DNA from: Anaeramoeba flamelloides
Lineage: Eukaryota > Metamonada > Anaeramoebidae
Direction: 5' to 3'
Assembly: GCA_027625915.1 (NCBI GenBank)
Contig: JANTQA010000042.1
Coordinates: 3,732,001 to 3,796,000 of the forward strand
DNA length: 64,000 bases
The translations under genes and the position numbers were made by a program. Positions 24,578 through 35,895 of this stretch are shown piece by piece; positions within the stretch are counted from its first letter, which is position 1, and every line of letters begins with the position of its first letter. The notes beneath the pieces are model-generated. The model was not told the DNA's origin and searched no databases. It worked only from the letters and a program-made list of their open reading frames with translations.

Positions 24578-25163
24578 AAGCTATTTCCAAAAAAAGTGGG
24601 GGAAATTTATTTTCAAATATATTTATTAAAATCAATCTTCAAAAAACTATTCAAATATATAAAATCATTAAATACCATTTACAGATTCTTGGTAATAATT
24701 CAATTATGTTTTATAGTATTGTATTACATAAAGAAAAGATATTAAATTTTTTGATCTCGATTTTACTGATATTTTTTAGGTGAAAATTGGTGTTAATTAT
24801 TTTCTTTTTGATCCAAAAAATTGTTTTCATAACTTGTTTAATCTCAACAAATTGTCAGATAGAATTGATAACATATGAATGGGTTTGATTATTTAAAAAA
24901 TCCTTTGTACCCTTTCCACATTTTAAGTTTTTTATTGAAATTATCTGTACATTATTGTCACCAAAAAAAGTGCTATTTGTTTTTTCATTTTTTGGGCATA
25001 TTTCAACAAAAATATTTTGAAATAACAACCTTATTCCTTGATTCAATCAATATTAAGAGTAAACATAAATTTTTTATGTCAATTAACCAATACCCCCACT
25101 AACAAATTTGATTTTTTTTGAACTGTAAAAAAAAAATTCCCCACTTTTTTTGGAAATGCCTTC
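24578..25163. mobile_element. Inverted-repeat element with AAGCTATTTCC ends, copy 1
   Basis: The left terminus AAGCTATTTCCAAAAAAAGT followed by GGGG is mirrored by CCCCACTTTTTTTGGAAATG followed by CCTT. The second copy is at 54967-55560, inside the PAS gene intron. Shared internal words include GATATTAAATTTT-TGATCTCGATTTTA and TTTTTGATCCAAAAAATTGT. Short open frames inside are not conserved between copies. Confidence 0.75.
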
Positions 25164-25855
25164 TAAGAATTGGGATGAATTTATATGACTTTATGAACAA
25201 AATCATTTGGATTTGAGATCTCTCTTTTTTAATAGTATGTTGAGTTATCTTGGACAAGGAGATATTCAATAGTAATGTTATACATTCCATTTTATGTTCA
25301 TTTTCCTGATCAACTCATCTGTATATTCATTATCGACAATCAAAATTTGAATTTTAGAAAAGTTTACTTCAATTCTGTTAATATACTTGAAGAAATAATC
25401 GAGTGAACTTTGCAAAAGTTAAAAAAACCAATTTTTATTTTGGCTTGAATTGCTTAAGAATTCGTTTTAATTTATTGATTATAAATTCTTTCATTAAAAA
25501 TCTGAAAATTTCCCAAATTTTGTAATATTTTGAATATCCATGAAATAACCTTCTTAAAAATCATTTTTATTGACAAATTATTGTATTTCATTCCTTACAA
25601 CCTTGAAAATTTGGATCGTCCTCAAATAACAGAAAAACTTTTCAAAAATATTAATAATTTAACGTCTAATTTGGAATATTTTTGTATTTTCTTCTAAAAA
25701 ATGAACCAACCAAACCAAAAGAAAAACAGAAAATTCAGAGATTTATTTTGGTTGAAAAAAAGAAAAAGAAATCTATTCTTTAAAAAATTCAACAAAAAAA
25801 AAAGAAATAAATCCTTACAACGAATAAGAAAGAAAAAAAAAAAGATTTTTCTTGT

Positions 25856-26317
25856 TTAAAAAAATTTAACCTTAAGGAAATCGGTTATCCAATCAGCAAA
25901 ATGCAAAAAAAGAATAGCAATCAATCTAAAAAAAAATTGTCCAATTGTGTCATAGTAGAGAAGTGTGAGTGGATAATTGGATTGCATAAAAATATTGAAG
26001 ATTGTTGGAAACATTGTAATGATGTATGTCACTAAAAAGATTTTGAAAGATCCAAATTTTGTGCGTAACTCTGGTTTCATACTCCGAACCCAATACCAAA
26101 AAAATGTTATTGCATACATACAAAAGGCACCATACAAAAAGAAAAACATCATGATGTATGATTCAGGGACACCTTCCCATTTTTTTGTTGCTCCGTTAGT
26201 TTTCGGGATCTCTTCCCATAAATTTTTAATTTTGGGGATCGAAACATAAAAGACACCACTACAAAAAAAATTAAGGATTGTAGTCAGGGTACCTATTACT
26301 ATAATTCTTGCCAGCAT
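25856..26317 (-). CDS. Unrecognised small membrane protein with four hydrophobic segments
   Basis: 153 aa, single exon, ATG at 26317, stop TAA. Hydrophobic segments lie at about residues 3-26 (MLARIIVIGTLTTILNFF start), 54-76 (SYIMMFFFLYGAFCMYAITF), 92-112 (FKIFLVTYIITMFPTIFNIF) and 118-146. The first could be a signal anchor. The first loop is charged (KIKNLWEEIPKTNGATKKWE); a WYWVRSMKPELRTK stretch sits between segments two and three. G+C and codon balance are clearly higher than in the flanks, which supports a real gene. I do not recognise the family and see no enzyme motif. Confidence 0.7.
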   Translation of the reverse strand: MLARIIVIGTLTTILNFFCSGVFYVSIPKIKNLWEEIPKTNGATKKWEGVPESYIMMFFFLYGAFCMYAITFFWYWVRSMKPELRTKFGSFKIFLVTYIITMFPTIFNIFMQSNYPLTLLYYDTIGQFFFRLIAILFLHFADWITDFLKVKFF

Positions 26318-26371
26318 AATAAAAAATAATTAAAAAAAAAAAAGGAAAAAAGAGAATTGAAAAAAATGATC

Positions 26372-27195
26372 AGATCTCCCTAAAAATTCCATTTTTGGAA
26401 TTTTTAGAATCTCAAAAATTATAATTAGGAATCATAATATTAAAATGATTCCGATGGAATCAAATTTTATCAAATATTTTCCACTTGTTAAAGTCCCTTT
26501 GAGGTATAATTTTTCCAAAAGATTAAAAATTATCTGATTCCATGGAATCAAAAATTGAATTTTTATTTGGATACAAAACTCTATTTTCAAAAAAAAAAGA
26601 ATTCTTTTGATTCGATTTCATAGAAAAATAATTTTCTTACAATTAAAAACTTAAAAACAACAGAATTAAAGAAGTTCAATTGAAAACTAAAATCCCAAGA
26701 AGAAAAACCTTAATTATTTATTTTTTTGGGAAATATACTGTTATTTTCCGATTAATAAATGAAAATTTATATTTCAATTACAGCAAATGAATATTATTTA
26801 TTACTGCTGCCTTCAAATTAACCGAGTAAAAATTTTGTCTTAGAGAATAGTTCAAGAAGGAAAGTATAATTTATTGCCTAAAAAACCATTTCTAAAGGAT
26901 GTTGTAAAGATCTTTGGATTTTCTCAACCAATAAACTAGAAAAATATTTTAGAATGTGAACTAAAAATTTTCATTTTTTAATTGGAAAAAAATATTAAAA
27001 TTCTTTTTTTGAATAAAAAAAAAAAAATTATTAATTATTAAATATTGAGATTGATGTGATTAGATATAAAAACGAATATCAACAAGAAATCAGTTGAGAT
27101 TCATCATTTAAAGAAAAAAGAATAATTTGATTCCCTGGAATCAATAAAAGAATTATTATGGGTTTTTTTCAAAAAAAAAGAATCAAAATGTGAAC
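26372..27195 (-). mobile_element. GGAATCA-rich inverted-repeat element, copy 2
   Basis: This is the reverse-complement relative of 15766-16322. It has repeated TGATTCC/GGAATCA words and a right end AAAAAGAATCAAAATGTGAA with CC, matching the GTTCACATTTTGATTCTTTT start of copy 1. It is about 270 bp longer, apparently from extra A/T-rich sequence in the middle (about 26700-27060). Confidence 0.6.
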
Positions 27196-28118
27196 CCTGA
27201 AAATGATAAAGAGTTTTTTCACTCAAGAAAAAAATCGCTCAAAAATGGTGATAACTTTTTTTGACTTGACAACACTTTAGGTTTTTTGAAATTGTTCCAA
27301 ATTTTAAAAGAAATTCTAAGATCACAATTCAATTACTTTTAAATTTAAAAAGTTTATAAAGTTATACTTGTAAAAACATATAATTTATCAAACTTTCCAC
27401 TTTTCTGTTTTCATAAAAAGAGTTTCAGATTTTGGAAAGTTGAAAAATATTTTTCTTTTTGATAACTTTTAAAAAATTCCAATTAAAATTTCAAAAGGTT
27501 ATCTTTTGTTACATTTTTTTTTTACCCTTTTTTTTAGCTTCTAAAAGTTTGTATCAAGTATTTGAAGTTATAAAAAATATGAAAGAATATCAGAAACTGG
27601 AATCTTACAGAATGACAGTCTGAAAGATCCAAAAAGTCTTGAAAGTATTGATCAGGATTGTTATTCTGGCCGTGCTTTTATTTCAATGATAGGGTTTTAA
27701 AATGTTGGTAAATAATTATATTTGGACTCACAAATTGATTAATCCTCTTTTTGAATTTATTCTTATGAACCATTATCCCTATTATTAAGAAAAACACATA
27801 TTTATCCAAAAAAATTGAAAAACATCTTCCACATTTTTACAGATGTATAATCGTAGAAAAAAAAAAAACATCAGATCAAAATCAAATAAGCAAAATATCG
27901 GAAAAATTATTTTTTATTGATTATTTATATTTACGAAAAGGTTCTTATTTAATTTTGGTTAAAGAATTCGATAACAAATATTTCATTTAGAAAATCTTTT
28001 TTATGATTAATAAATTAATTAAGAATTTTATAAAGTTTAGTATTTAAAAAAAAAAAAATAATTAATAAGAAAAAAATTTGTTAATATATAATAAAAAAAT
28101 CTAAATAAGATGATTTAT
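27196..28118. other. Gene-free spacer downstream of calreticulin
   Basis: It holds homopolymer runs and random short frames only; it must include the calreticulin 3' untranslated region. Confidence 0.4.
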
Positions 28119-29438
28119 TTATAATTCTTTTTTTTCAGGTTTTTTTTCTTCTACTTTTTCTTCTTCGGTTTCGGATTCTGTTTCACTTTCGCTCTCGCTT
28201 TCAGATTCAGATTCAGAGTCTGATTCAGAGTCTGATTCGGATTCAGATTCAGTTTCAGTTTTGGCTTGTTCTTCTTCCCATTCTTTATAGTCTTTTTGGG
28301 CTTCTTTTCGAACTTTCCAAGTTTTTTCGATATACTCAAGTGCTGCATCTTTTGAAGTAGCTGTGCCAACAATTAAATTATCAAAGCCAAGACCTGCGTC
28401 CATTGTCCAGATTTCAATACCTACACCATGGATTTTGGATAACTTCCAAGTGTCCTCATCAACATAATAAGCCTCGTTTTTAATTTTCTTTGGTTTCCAT
28501 TCGCCTTTGTAGTCTGGGTTATCGATTTTCTTTGGTTTCCAATCACCTTTGTAATCTGGGTTTGCGATCATTGGTCTTTCCCATTCACCGTCTTCATCTT
28601 CGTCCCAGTCTTCTGGTTCTTCAGCGTTTTCATCTTCAATCATTTCTTCTTCGACCCAGTCTTCTGGTTTTTCGTCTTCTGGATCATCGATCATTGCTTC
28701 GTCAACCCAGTCTTCTGGTTTTTTGTCTTCTGGATCGTCGATTTCTTCTTCTTGCCAGCCTTCAAAGTCTTCAGCTAAGTCTCCTGTTTTTTTAGATTCC
28801 CCGTCAATGAATAATTCGAATTTGTTTTCCTTGTTGATGACTAACGTGTAAACATGTGGCTCAACATCGTTTTTGATGCTTGGTGGGCTTTTCAGGGCAT
28901 GTTCTTCCCATTCTTCGGTGTTTGGGTTGAGTCTCTTGTAAATTACATGCACCTTGTTTGTTCCACCACACTTGTCGGGTCCAAACATGACAACATAATT
29001 GTCATCGCCGCTGAATTTCCTTGGTTTGAAATCTTGTGGCAACTTGAGGTACGCTCCTGCACAAGTCAACTGCTTGTTGAACCTTGTTTCGTATTGGATC
29101 AACAAACCATCGTCTGAGGGATCAAAGGCCTTTTCAAATTTGGTGGAAATACCATGCTTCCTTGCTTCGTTTTTTGCAATGAGGATTTTGTCACCTTCAA
29201 TTCCGTTAGCGTTTTCTCCTGCTTCGACTTTCCATTCGCCCTTGTAGTCCTTGTTTTTGGTGACAACCCATTCCTTTGGAAGCTTGTCAGATGTCGAAAA
29301 GGAAGTCAACGAGTAAAAATCTTTTTGTGCATTATCGGCAATTCCTTTATGATCTAATGTTACAACAGGTGCCTGTGCTTCTTCTTCACAAAAAGCAACA
29401 ATGCTCAATAATAAGACAATAATAAAAAGGTACTTCAT
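28119..29438 (-). CDS. CALR: Calreticulin (ER lectin chaperone)
   Basis: 439 aa, single exon, ATG at 29438, stop TAA. Residues 1-17 form a signal peptide (MKYLFIIVLLLSIVAFC). The lectin domain holds the signature FGPDKCGGTNKVHVIYK and the partner Cys in LTCAGAYLKLP, the usual disulfide pair. The P-domain has three type-1 motifs (IDDPEDKKPEDW, IDDPEDEKPEDW, IEDENAEEPEDWDED) and three type-2 units (GEWERPMIANPDYKG, GDWKPKKIDNPDYKG, GEWKPKKIKNEAYY), the count typical of calreticulin; calnexin has four. No membrane span follows. The tail is a Glu/Ser/Asp run (SESDSESDSESESESE) suited to low-affinity Ca2+ binding. The end is KKEL, a KDEL-like but unusual retrieval signal. The protein folds glycoproteins and buffers calcium in the ER. 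Confidence 0.96.
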   Translation of the reverse strand: MKYLFIIVLLLSIVAFCEEEAQAPVVTLDHKGIADNAQKDFYSLTSFSTSDKLPKEWVVTKNKDYKGEWKVEAGENANGIEGDKILIAKNEARKHGISTKFEKAFDPSDDGLLIQYETRFNKQLTCAGAYLKLPQDFKPRKFSGDDNYVVMFGPDKCGGTNKVHVIYKRLNPNTEEWEEHALKSPPSIKNDVEPHVYTLVINKENKFELFIDGESKKTGDLAEDFEGWQEEEIDDPEDKKPEDWVDEAMIDDPEDEKPEDWVEEEMIEDENAEEPEDWDEDEDGEWERPMIANPDYKGDWKPKKIDNPDYKGEWKPKKIKNEAYYVDEDTWKLSKIHGVGIEIWTMDAGLGFDNLIVGTATSKDAALEYIEKTWKVRKEAQKDYKEWEEEQAKTETESESESDSESDSESESESESESETESETEEEKVEEKKPEKKEL

Positions 29439-30021
29439 AAATTTTTTTTTTTATTTTGAACACAGCAAAAAGAGAAAAAAAAAATGAAATTATTCGGAAT
29501 CGGATTCATCACAAGTGAAAGACATTCTATCAATTTTTACTTTGCAATTGATAGCAGAGCATCAACACAACTCTCTTTCAAAAATTGTAAAGATAAGATA
29601 AAAAACATTTACCAGTTTTGTTTTTTCGAAAAAAGTTCTTGACTTTTTTGGTATCATTTGATTACAATAAAAAAGAAATTTTGGATAGAAACCGATTTAT
29701 TTCACTCACTTAGATTACCAATTATATGTGATGACGTGGGAATAATTTCAAAAAAAAATTGTTTTTAATTTCATGAAATTGAAAAGTTTCTTATGAATTT
29801 GAAACCTTTTGATTTTTTAAAATATAAGGACAACAGCCTTTATTTTTCGTATAAGAACATTTAATTATCAAAACCACAATTAATTACTTGTCACTTTATT
29901 AAAGCAAATACTATTAAAATTAAAGTATTAAAAAGATCTATTTTATCACAAAATCCAATTAAAAAAGATCAAATGTATCATTGAATATTTTACAGAAAAT
30001 TGACTGTGTTTTTTTTTACAA
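29439..30021. other. Upstream region of calreticulin
   Basis: It contains the promoter side of calreticulin. A short inverted pair (ATTCTATCAATTTTTACTTT, then TTGCAATTGATAG) lies near 29525. No stress-response element could be identified with confidence. Confidence 0.35.
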
Positions 30022-30505
30022 TACAGTAATTAAAAAAAAAAGCGTGCACAAAGACTATAATCCGTGTTTCAAAATATTGTCCGTGCTTTTGTTTCTTCTG
30101 ATACCAAGGAAACATCCAATCTAATACCAAATAGTATACCTAAGTTCAAATCAATTTTGAAAGTAAAGGTCTGGTTATTTTCAGTAAAATTTAAATTATT
30201 CATTCAATTGGTTGAAAATTTTCCAGAATAGTCTCTATGGTTTGGAATTTTTTTGATATATTTTTTAATAAAAATTTTAAAATTAATTTCAATTTTTTGA
30301 GATAAATTTTGCATTTTGATCCTTCATTTTTAGAATTGATTTTTAAATAATAGGACTTTAAGAAACCAATACCAAATTTAATTAGGGTTTATTATTGGTT
30401 TCTTTGATTGGTTAATATATAGGTCTCCTATAACAAAAAACACGCTTTTTATTTTGAAACACGTTTTAAATTTTTTGGCACACTTTATTTTGACTATAGT
30501 AAAAA
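30022..30505. mobile_element. Inverted-repeat element with ATCAAAATAA ends, copy 2
   Basis: It follows 20025-20511 in the same orientation: GACTATAATCCGTGTTTCAA at the left, CCTAAGTTCAAATCAATTTT inside, and GAAACACGTTTTAAATTTTT with TTTATTTTGACTATAGT at the right. No open frame. Confidence 0.65.
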
Positions 30506-30529
30506 TGATCTATGTATTAGTAAAAAACC

Positions 30530-30660
30530 CAACAATTTCAGAAAAAAAATCTGTATTTTACCACAAATTTAAAGGTTGAATTATCAATCTACAAACCCCA
30601 AAGTTGCAAAATATATTTCCTAAAATTATAGTGAAATGTAGATTAGTTGTTAAAAAATTC
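30530..30660 (+). repeat. Dispersed repeat, first copy (ATCAATCT-A-AAAGTTG block)
   Basis: The stretch TTTAAAGGTTGAATTATCAA ... CAAAGTTGCAAAATATATTT recurs at about 63655-63735 in the same orientation and at about 43540-43690 inverted. Boundaries and type are not clear. Confidence 0.45.
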
Positions 30661-31752
30661 GTTTTTTTTTAAAAAAATTAAATAATTAACCCTATAAATG
30701 TTTTTGACAAACTATTTTTGAAATCATACAAATATATTGATGTTACAAGTATCTTTATCAAAAGCATTTAAAAAAAAATCATTCTTTGTGCTTTTGTATT
30801 GATGATTATTTAGTTAATCTTTGAAATTAAATAATTAAAAAAAATAATTACTTTTGGAAGTTCAAAATATAAATTATTAAATACTGGAAAAACAGTTATT
30901 TGGAGTTTCTCTATTTTTAGATTTGGAAAAGAAATTAAAAAAAAAATCCAAAAATGAAAATTTTTTTAAAAGTGATCCTTAGTAAAAAATGTAATAATTT
31001 ATTGTTCAATAGGATTTAAAATAGCTTTTTTAGAGATATTTGAGCCATGGTCTGCTAATATCATTTACACCAAATTTTAACATACTTTGATTATAGAGAA
31101 ATCTTTATTGACCATAATCCCTTAAAGACAAAAATTTCTTTTGATCCAGAATTTATTAATTTTTTCTTTTTTAATGGTAGAACTTAAAGACATCTATATT
31201 ATCTTTCTTTATTGTTTATTTTCCATTTTCAAGAAGTTTTAATGTTGTAGGCTTTAACGAAAAAAGAAATAAGATTTTTATTTTTAAGATATAAATTTTC
31301 TTAAGTTTATACCATTCTTATTAAAACTGGTTTTTATAAAAATTAAAATCATTTTATTTTATTTCCACTTGTAATTTTGAAATAATAATTTAACTCATTT
31401 TTTTCCTTTAAAAGTTTGAATTCTGATGAATACTCGTTAAGATTTTGAATTTTTCTTTTTTTCAACATTTCAATTGGAAAAATAATTTTTTACAGGCACT
31501 TCCAATTTAAGTTTTCTCAGTTTACTTCGACATTGATATAAAAATGTTGGCTGATCAACAATTAAAAATAATTATTTACTTATTTAGAGATCAAGTTTGA
31601 TAAACCAAGACACTCACACCATATAATTTGCTCTCAAAGTCTGGTTCGTTTAAAAAGTTAACTTATGAAACCAACTCATTTTTTTTTGTAAAACCACTAA
31701 TAATCCCTAAATCAACTTTTCTTTCAAAACCAAAATAATACACTCACTAAAA
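30661..31752. other. Gene-free spacer upstream of TMEM120
   Basis: No conserved open frame or clear repeat is seen. It separates the divergent calreticulin and TMEM120 genes, so it should carry the TMEM120 promoter near its right end. Confidence 0.4.
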
Positions 31753-33835
31753 ATGAAACAACTATTGGAAGAAGATAAACAATGTTTTGTTCAGGACACT
31801 ACAGATTTTCGACACAGCCTTAAAAGTACACAAAATGCCATTCAAAAGTATAGAGAATCAGTTTACGTTGCAAATAAAATTCAAAAAGAGTCTGAAATCC
31901 TCCTTAAAAAACAAAGACAGGAACTCAAACGATTGTACAATTCTTATAAAGTTCTTCAAAAGAAAAATTGCTTTTCAGACAATGAAGTAATAAAATTTGA
32001 AACACAAATGAAAAACAATTCTGTCTATTTAAGAACCTTTCAAACAATGCTACCAAAAAAAACCAAGTTTGATTTTCTTTTATATTTTATTTATTGATCC
32101 TAAGAATGTTTGGTGTTGAATTTTGATCTATTAATTATCACTTTTGATATTTATTTTTTTTTTAAAATTAATACACAGACTTTTACCGTATTATATAATT
32201 GATTTGATTAATATTTTATTTCCAAGAGATAATGTAAATTTTTTTTTTTTTAATTTATTAAGTTGGAAATCAAAAATTATTTTGAAACAATTGAAATACC
32301 AAAAGAGATGAAATCTGATCTTTTTCTTCTTTTGTCAACACTTTATTACAAAATTCCAAGTGGAATTCGATATTTTTAAATTTGTTGTTAAGGGACTAGT
32401 CTCTATTATTTTTTTATTTGAACAATTTCTTAATAAAGATTCCTTATCTAGAAATATGTTGAAGATGAAAATAAATACGGTTCTTTCAAATCGAAGTAAT
32501 TGGTAAAAAATTTTCTCAATCTCGATTAAATTTAGGTAGAAAAATTTTATAGAGATTAGTCACTAAAACGATTATTCTGGGATATAACCACATACACAGT
32601 ACGTACCTCTTTTATTTAAACATTGCTATATTTTGTTAACTTTAATTTCTTTACAGTCAAAGAATAAAAATTAAAAAGTTCAAAATGTTTATATTCATTA
32701 ACAATACACAAGAATTGACCATAGGACCTATACTTTCTTTTACTTGTTATTTTCACATGAACTCCTAATACACCACCAATAGTCTACTGTATGCTAAATC
32801 AATTTTGATTGAATATATTGATCCCTTTTGATAATATTAAATTTGGAATTTATTGAAAAATTTTGGTAATTTTTTGATTTTTGATGATCTTTTTATTTTT
32901 TTTTTTTGTGATAAAAATTGTAAGAACATTTTCAATATATTTTGAATGAAATTTTTAGTCTTGACTCTTCATTTTTAAAATACTTTTTTGAATCTTGAAA
33001 CTCATGTTTACCAATAGAATATTTATTTATCTGTGTATTGTTCCCTTTTTTTTTTTGGAATTTAAACTGTAAGAATTCCGTAAAAAAAATGAAAAACATC
33101 ATTATTTTTAATTTGAATCATGGTTTGATCAAGTCTAAAAATAGTATTTCAACAGCAGTGTTTATTGGTTAAATCCCAATCATTAAAAAAATGATAAAAA
33201 TAAAAAATATATAAGGAGTTTGAGTAAGTTTCTAAAAACAATAAAAAAAACACAAATCAAAAAATGATGTCCATTGATAATTGGAGTTCTTTGATAAAAA
33301 GCGATTTTTAGTAGAAAGATGTAATTTAATCTTTTGTAAGAGACATGATATAAAACTATAATGATAAATAGGTATTTTGTGGAGGACCCATCAGATACAA
33401 TTAAAGTATAACTTTACTGGTTTATTGTTTTATTTTTCAATTTTCGTATTTTTTTGAAATTTATATAACATCCAACATAGTTATTCTCCAAGTAAATCAA
33501 AAAGGCACACATCCAAAGATCAGTTCTTAATCAATTGTTTATATTGTGCCTCTCAAGTGAGATGGCATTCTATCTTTCTTGTAAAAATTGATTATGATCA
33601 AAAAATTCTAATAATCGAGAGACCGTCTTTACACTAATTAAAACATCTTGATATGAAATAAGAATTATTAAAAGTTTATTTCTTGATGAATTATATTAAT
33701 TTTTCATATTAAAGTTAATTACTTGTAAAATGTTTTATTAAAATGAACAAGATCAATTAAAGCAAATATTAGATACTAATTCTTGTTTTTTTTTCTTTTC
33801 ATTTCTTTTTCTTTCTTTCTTTTTTTTCACGAGAA

Positions 33836-33873
<38 letters not shown>

Positions 33874-35041
33874 ATACCATTCGACCAATATTCCTTTCAA
33901 AATAGTCTCTTTGTTTATTTTCTTAGCGAAAACAATTTATAACACAAATGAAAAAAGCATAGTTCATAGAATTATTCCAAATAAAATAATTTTAATTAAC
34001 CATTTTGAATCCGATTTGAAATTTCTCCATTTGTGAAAAAAAAAAATAATATATTTAATTAATCTATCTATTTCTCTATTTATCTATATATACCCCCTCT
34101 AATTACAATAATATAGCAATTTTTTATCATTTTTTATTGGAAATATAACACTCTATATTACTGATGTTAATAAAATCATTGATGTCAAACGGAATTACGA
34201 AAATTTTAAAAGGAACTTTTTAATAATCTACACAATCCTTAGTTTAGTATTAGTAGGGTTATGTTTGAAACAGTCTCATTTCTTATTGAAAATCTTAACA
34301 TTTCCATACAAAAGCTTACCTTTATTTTACTACCTCTCTTTATCAATGAGAGAAGCCGTATTAAAAGTGAATGGGTCAAATATCAACACTTGGTGGTCAT
34401 TACATCATTATATTTCCATTGGACTATCAACAGTTTTATGCTTTTGGAAATTTAACAGTTTTTATCAAATTCTTGGAAAGAGAATATTTATATTCTCCTT
34501 TTATACATCATCAATACAGCTAATTCAACATTTCTATCAAATCCGGTGCTTATACAAAATGAGGGCACTTGGTAAGGCAAATATTGAACAAACTGTTAAT
34601 AGTGACACCCCAGCCCTAACATTCTTTTTTTCTTTAAAGGTTTTAATACCACTTCTAATCATTGCACATTTTTTCCAAGGCTATTTAGGTCTTTATCTCA
34701 TTGTTAGCTTTTTTACAAGAAATAACCCAACAGAATTTTGTTTAACTTGTGGCATTCTATTTTTAATTTTATGCTTTGGAAATGTTTATACAACAGCCAA
34801 AATTGTATTAGAAAAACATAAATCAAAAATTCAGAAATATAAAATTAAAAAGGTCATTAATGTTGCCCGCAGCCTTGAACAGAAATTTCAAAAAAGCAAA
34901 ATACCATACGCTCATAAAAAATTAGAATCCAACACTTTCACAACGAATTATATCAAACCCAAAATCGTTGAAGAATTTATTATCAATAATAATAATAATA
35001 ATAATATACAGAATGAAAATAAGCTAAAAAAGTTAGAATAA
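31753..35041 (+). CDS. TMEM120: TMEM120-family membrane protein (TMPIT/TACAN), two exons split by a 2.05 kb intron
   Basis: Exons 31753-32066 and 34117-35041 give 412 aa, stop TAA. The splice joins LPKKT to NNFLSFFIGN in the correct phase (donor GTTTGA, acceptor ATATAG); the spacing matches the animal LPKKNGLYLSLVLGN segment exactly. The N-terminal third is the family coiled coil (DFRHSLKSTQNAIQKYRES, LLKKQRQELKRLY, FETQMK). Then come GNITL...YENFKR, membrane helices, YYLSLSMREAVLKVNGSNIN, WWSLHHYIS and IQHFYQIRCLYKMRALG, all diagnostic. The His-His pair in WWSLHHYIS is the site linked to the ELOVL-like fold and coenzyme A binding in animal homologues. The C-terminus adds a basic stretch and an Asn run. 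The family is in the nuclear envelope/ER or plasma membrane of animals; its function is disputed (ion channel or lipid enzyme). The intron holds an inverted-repeat element and a (TA)n tract. Confidence 0.9.
32390..32568. repeat. Short inverted-repeat element with AAGGGACTA ends, inside the TMEM120 intron
   Basis: The left end TAAGGGACTAGTCTCTATTA is mirrored by TATAGAGATTAGTCACTA at the right. An internal AAGATTCCTTATCTAGAAAT word recurs inverted in the related element at 38250-38428 (CGAGATAAGGAATCTTTATT). Confidence 0.6.
33838..33871. repeat. (TA)n tract in the TMEM120 intron
   Basis: About 17 TA units. Comparable tracts lie at 22556-22582, 23614-23642 and 58225-58248. Confidence 0.9.
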
Positions 35042-35696
35042 TCATAATTTATTAGAAAAAATGATGAAAGAACAAAAAGAGAATATTACTTTGAAAAATT
35101 AACAAATAGGATTTTTACCCATCAAAACAAATAAGTAAATAATTTTAAATAAAGAAAGGCAATACCATTTGATTTTTTTATAATAATTTTATTTTATCTT
35201 CTAATTTTTTAACTTTCTTACTTTTGTTTTTTTTTCATGAGAATCATTGGAGATTTTGGGGATAACTATAATAGATTTCAAAATTTTTGACTCCCTTTAT
35301 AATGATAATGGATGCTGTTTTGAGGGTTTATTCAAGTATTCTTCTCAAAAAAAGATTTTCAAATTTTTGGATAAGAATTATATTTTCTAATTTTACAAAT
35401 TTTTATTTTTACTTTTTCAAATTTTTGTTTTTCTTTTTCTTTTCCTTTCATTTTTTTTTTCTTTGATAATTTTTTTTTTCTTGCAAAAGATCACTTGGAA
35501 AAAAAAAAAAGATCTTGAAAAAAAAAATAAATACTATGAAAATTGATACAATGTTATGTCTTTTAAAATTAATTTAAGGATTATTTGAATTTTATTCCCA
35601 GTGGCTATTACTTTAATACCCACAACACGAATTATGAACTCAAAAGAATGTTGAGTTAATAGATCTTGTTAAAATGTAAAATTTAGGTTTTTTCTA
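35042..35696. other. Spacer downstream of TMEM120
   Basis: T-rich spacer without a recognisable gene or repeat copy; it includes the TMEM120 3' untranslated region. Confidence 0.4.
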
Positions 35697-35895
35697 GTAA
35701 GGCAAAAAAAATTTACTTTCCAAATCCAAAATTTTTCACTCAAAATTTTCGACTTCCAAAATGATATTGGGAAAATGTAACTCCACTTTATATTGAAGTA
35801 TGTTAGAGTTGGTGGTGAGTGTAGCCACCCATTTGAAAAGAAAGTGGAGTGACATTTTCCCAATATCAAAAAAAATAGCTTTTTATTTTTGCCTT
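35697..35895. repeat. Foldback element (GATATTGGGAAAATG hairpin)
   Basis: GATATTGGGAAAATGTAACT plus CCACTTT at 35761 is mirrored by AAAGTGGAGTGACATTTTCC plus CAATATC ending near 35868. Outer ends AAGGCAAAAAAAA and TTTTTGCCTTG also pair. It is about 200 bp; a short minus-strand open frame across it is an effect of the symmetry. Confidence 0.7.

Noticed and set aside
28151-28795. Several open frames overlapping calreticulin in other frames
   Set aside because: They mirror the repeated acidic tail and P-domain repeats; calreticulin itself is unambiguous.
34261-34455. Separate 64-codon gene overlapping TMEM120
   Set aside because: Different frame of the TMEM120 second exon; the TMEM120 frame carries the conserved motifs.
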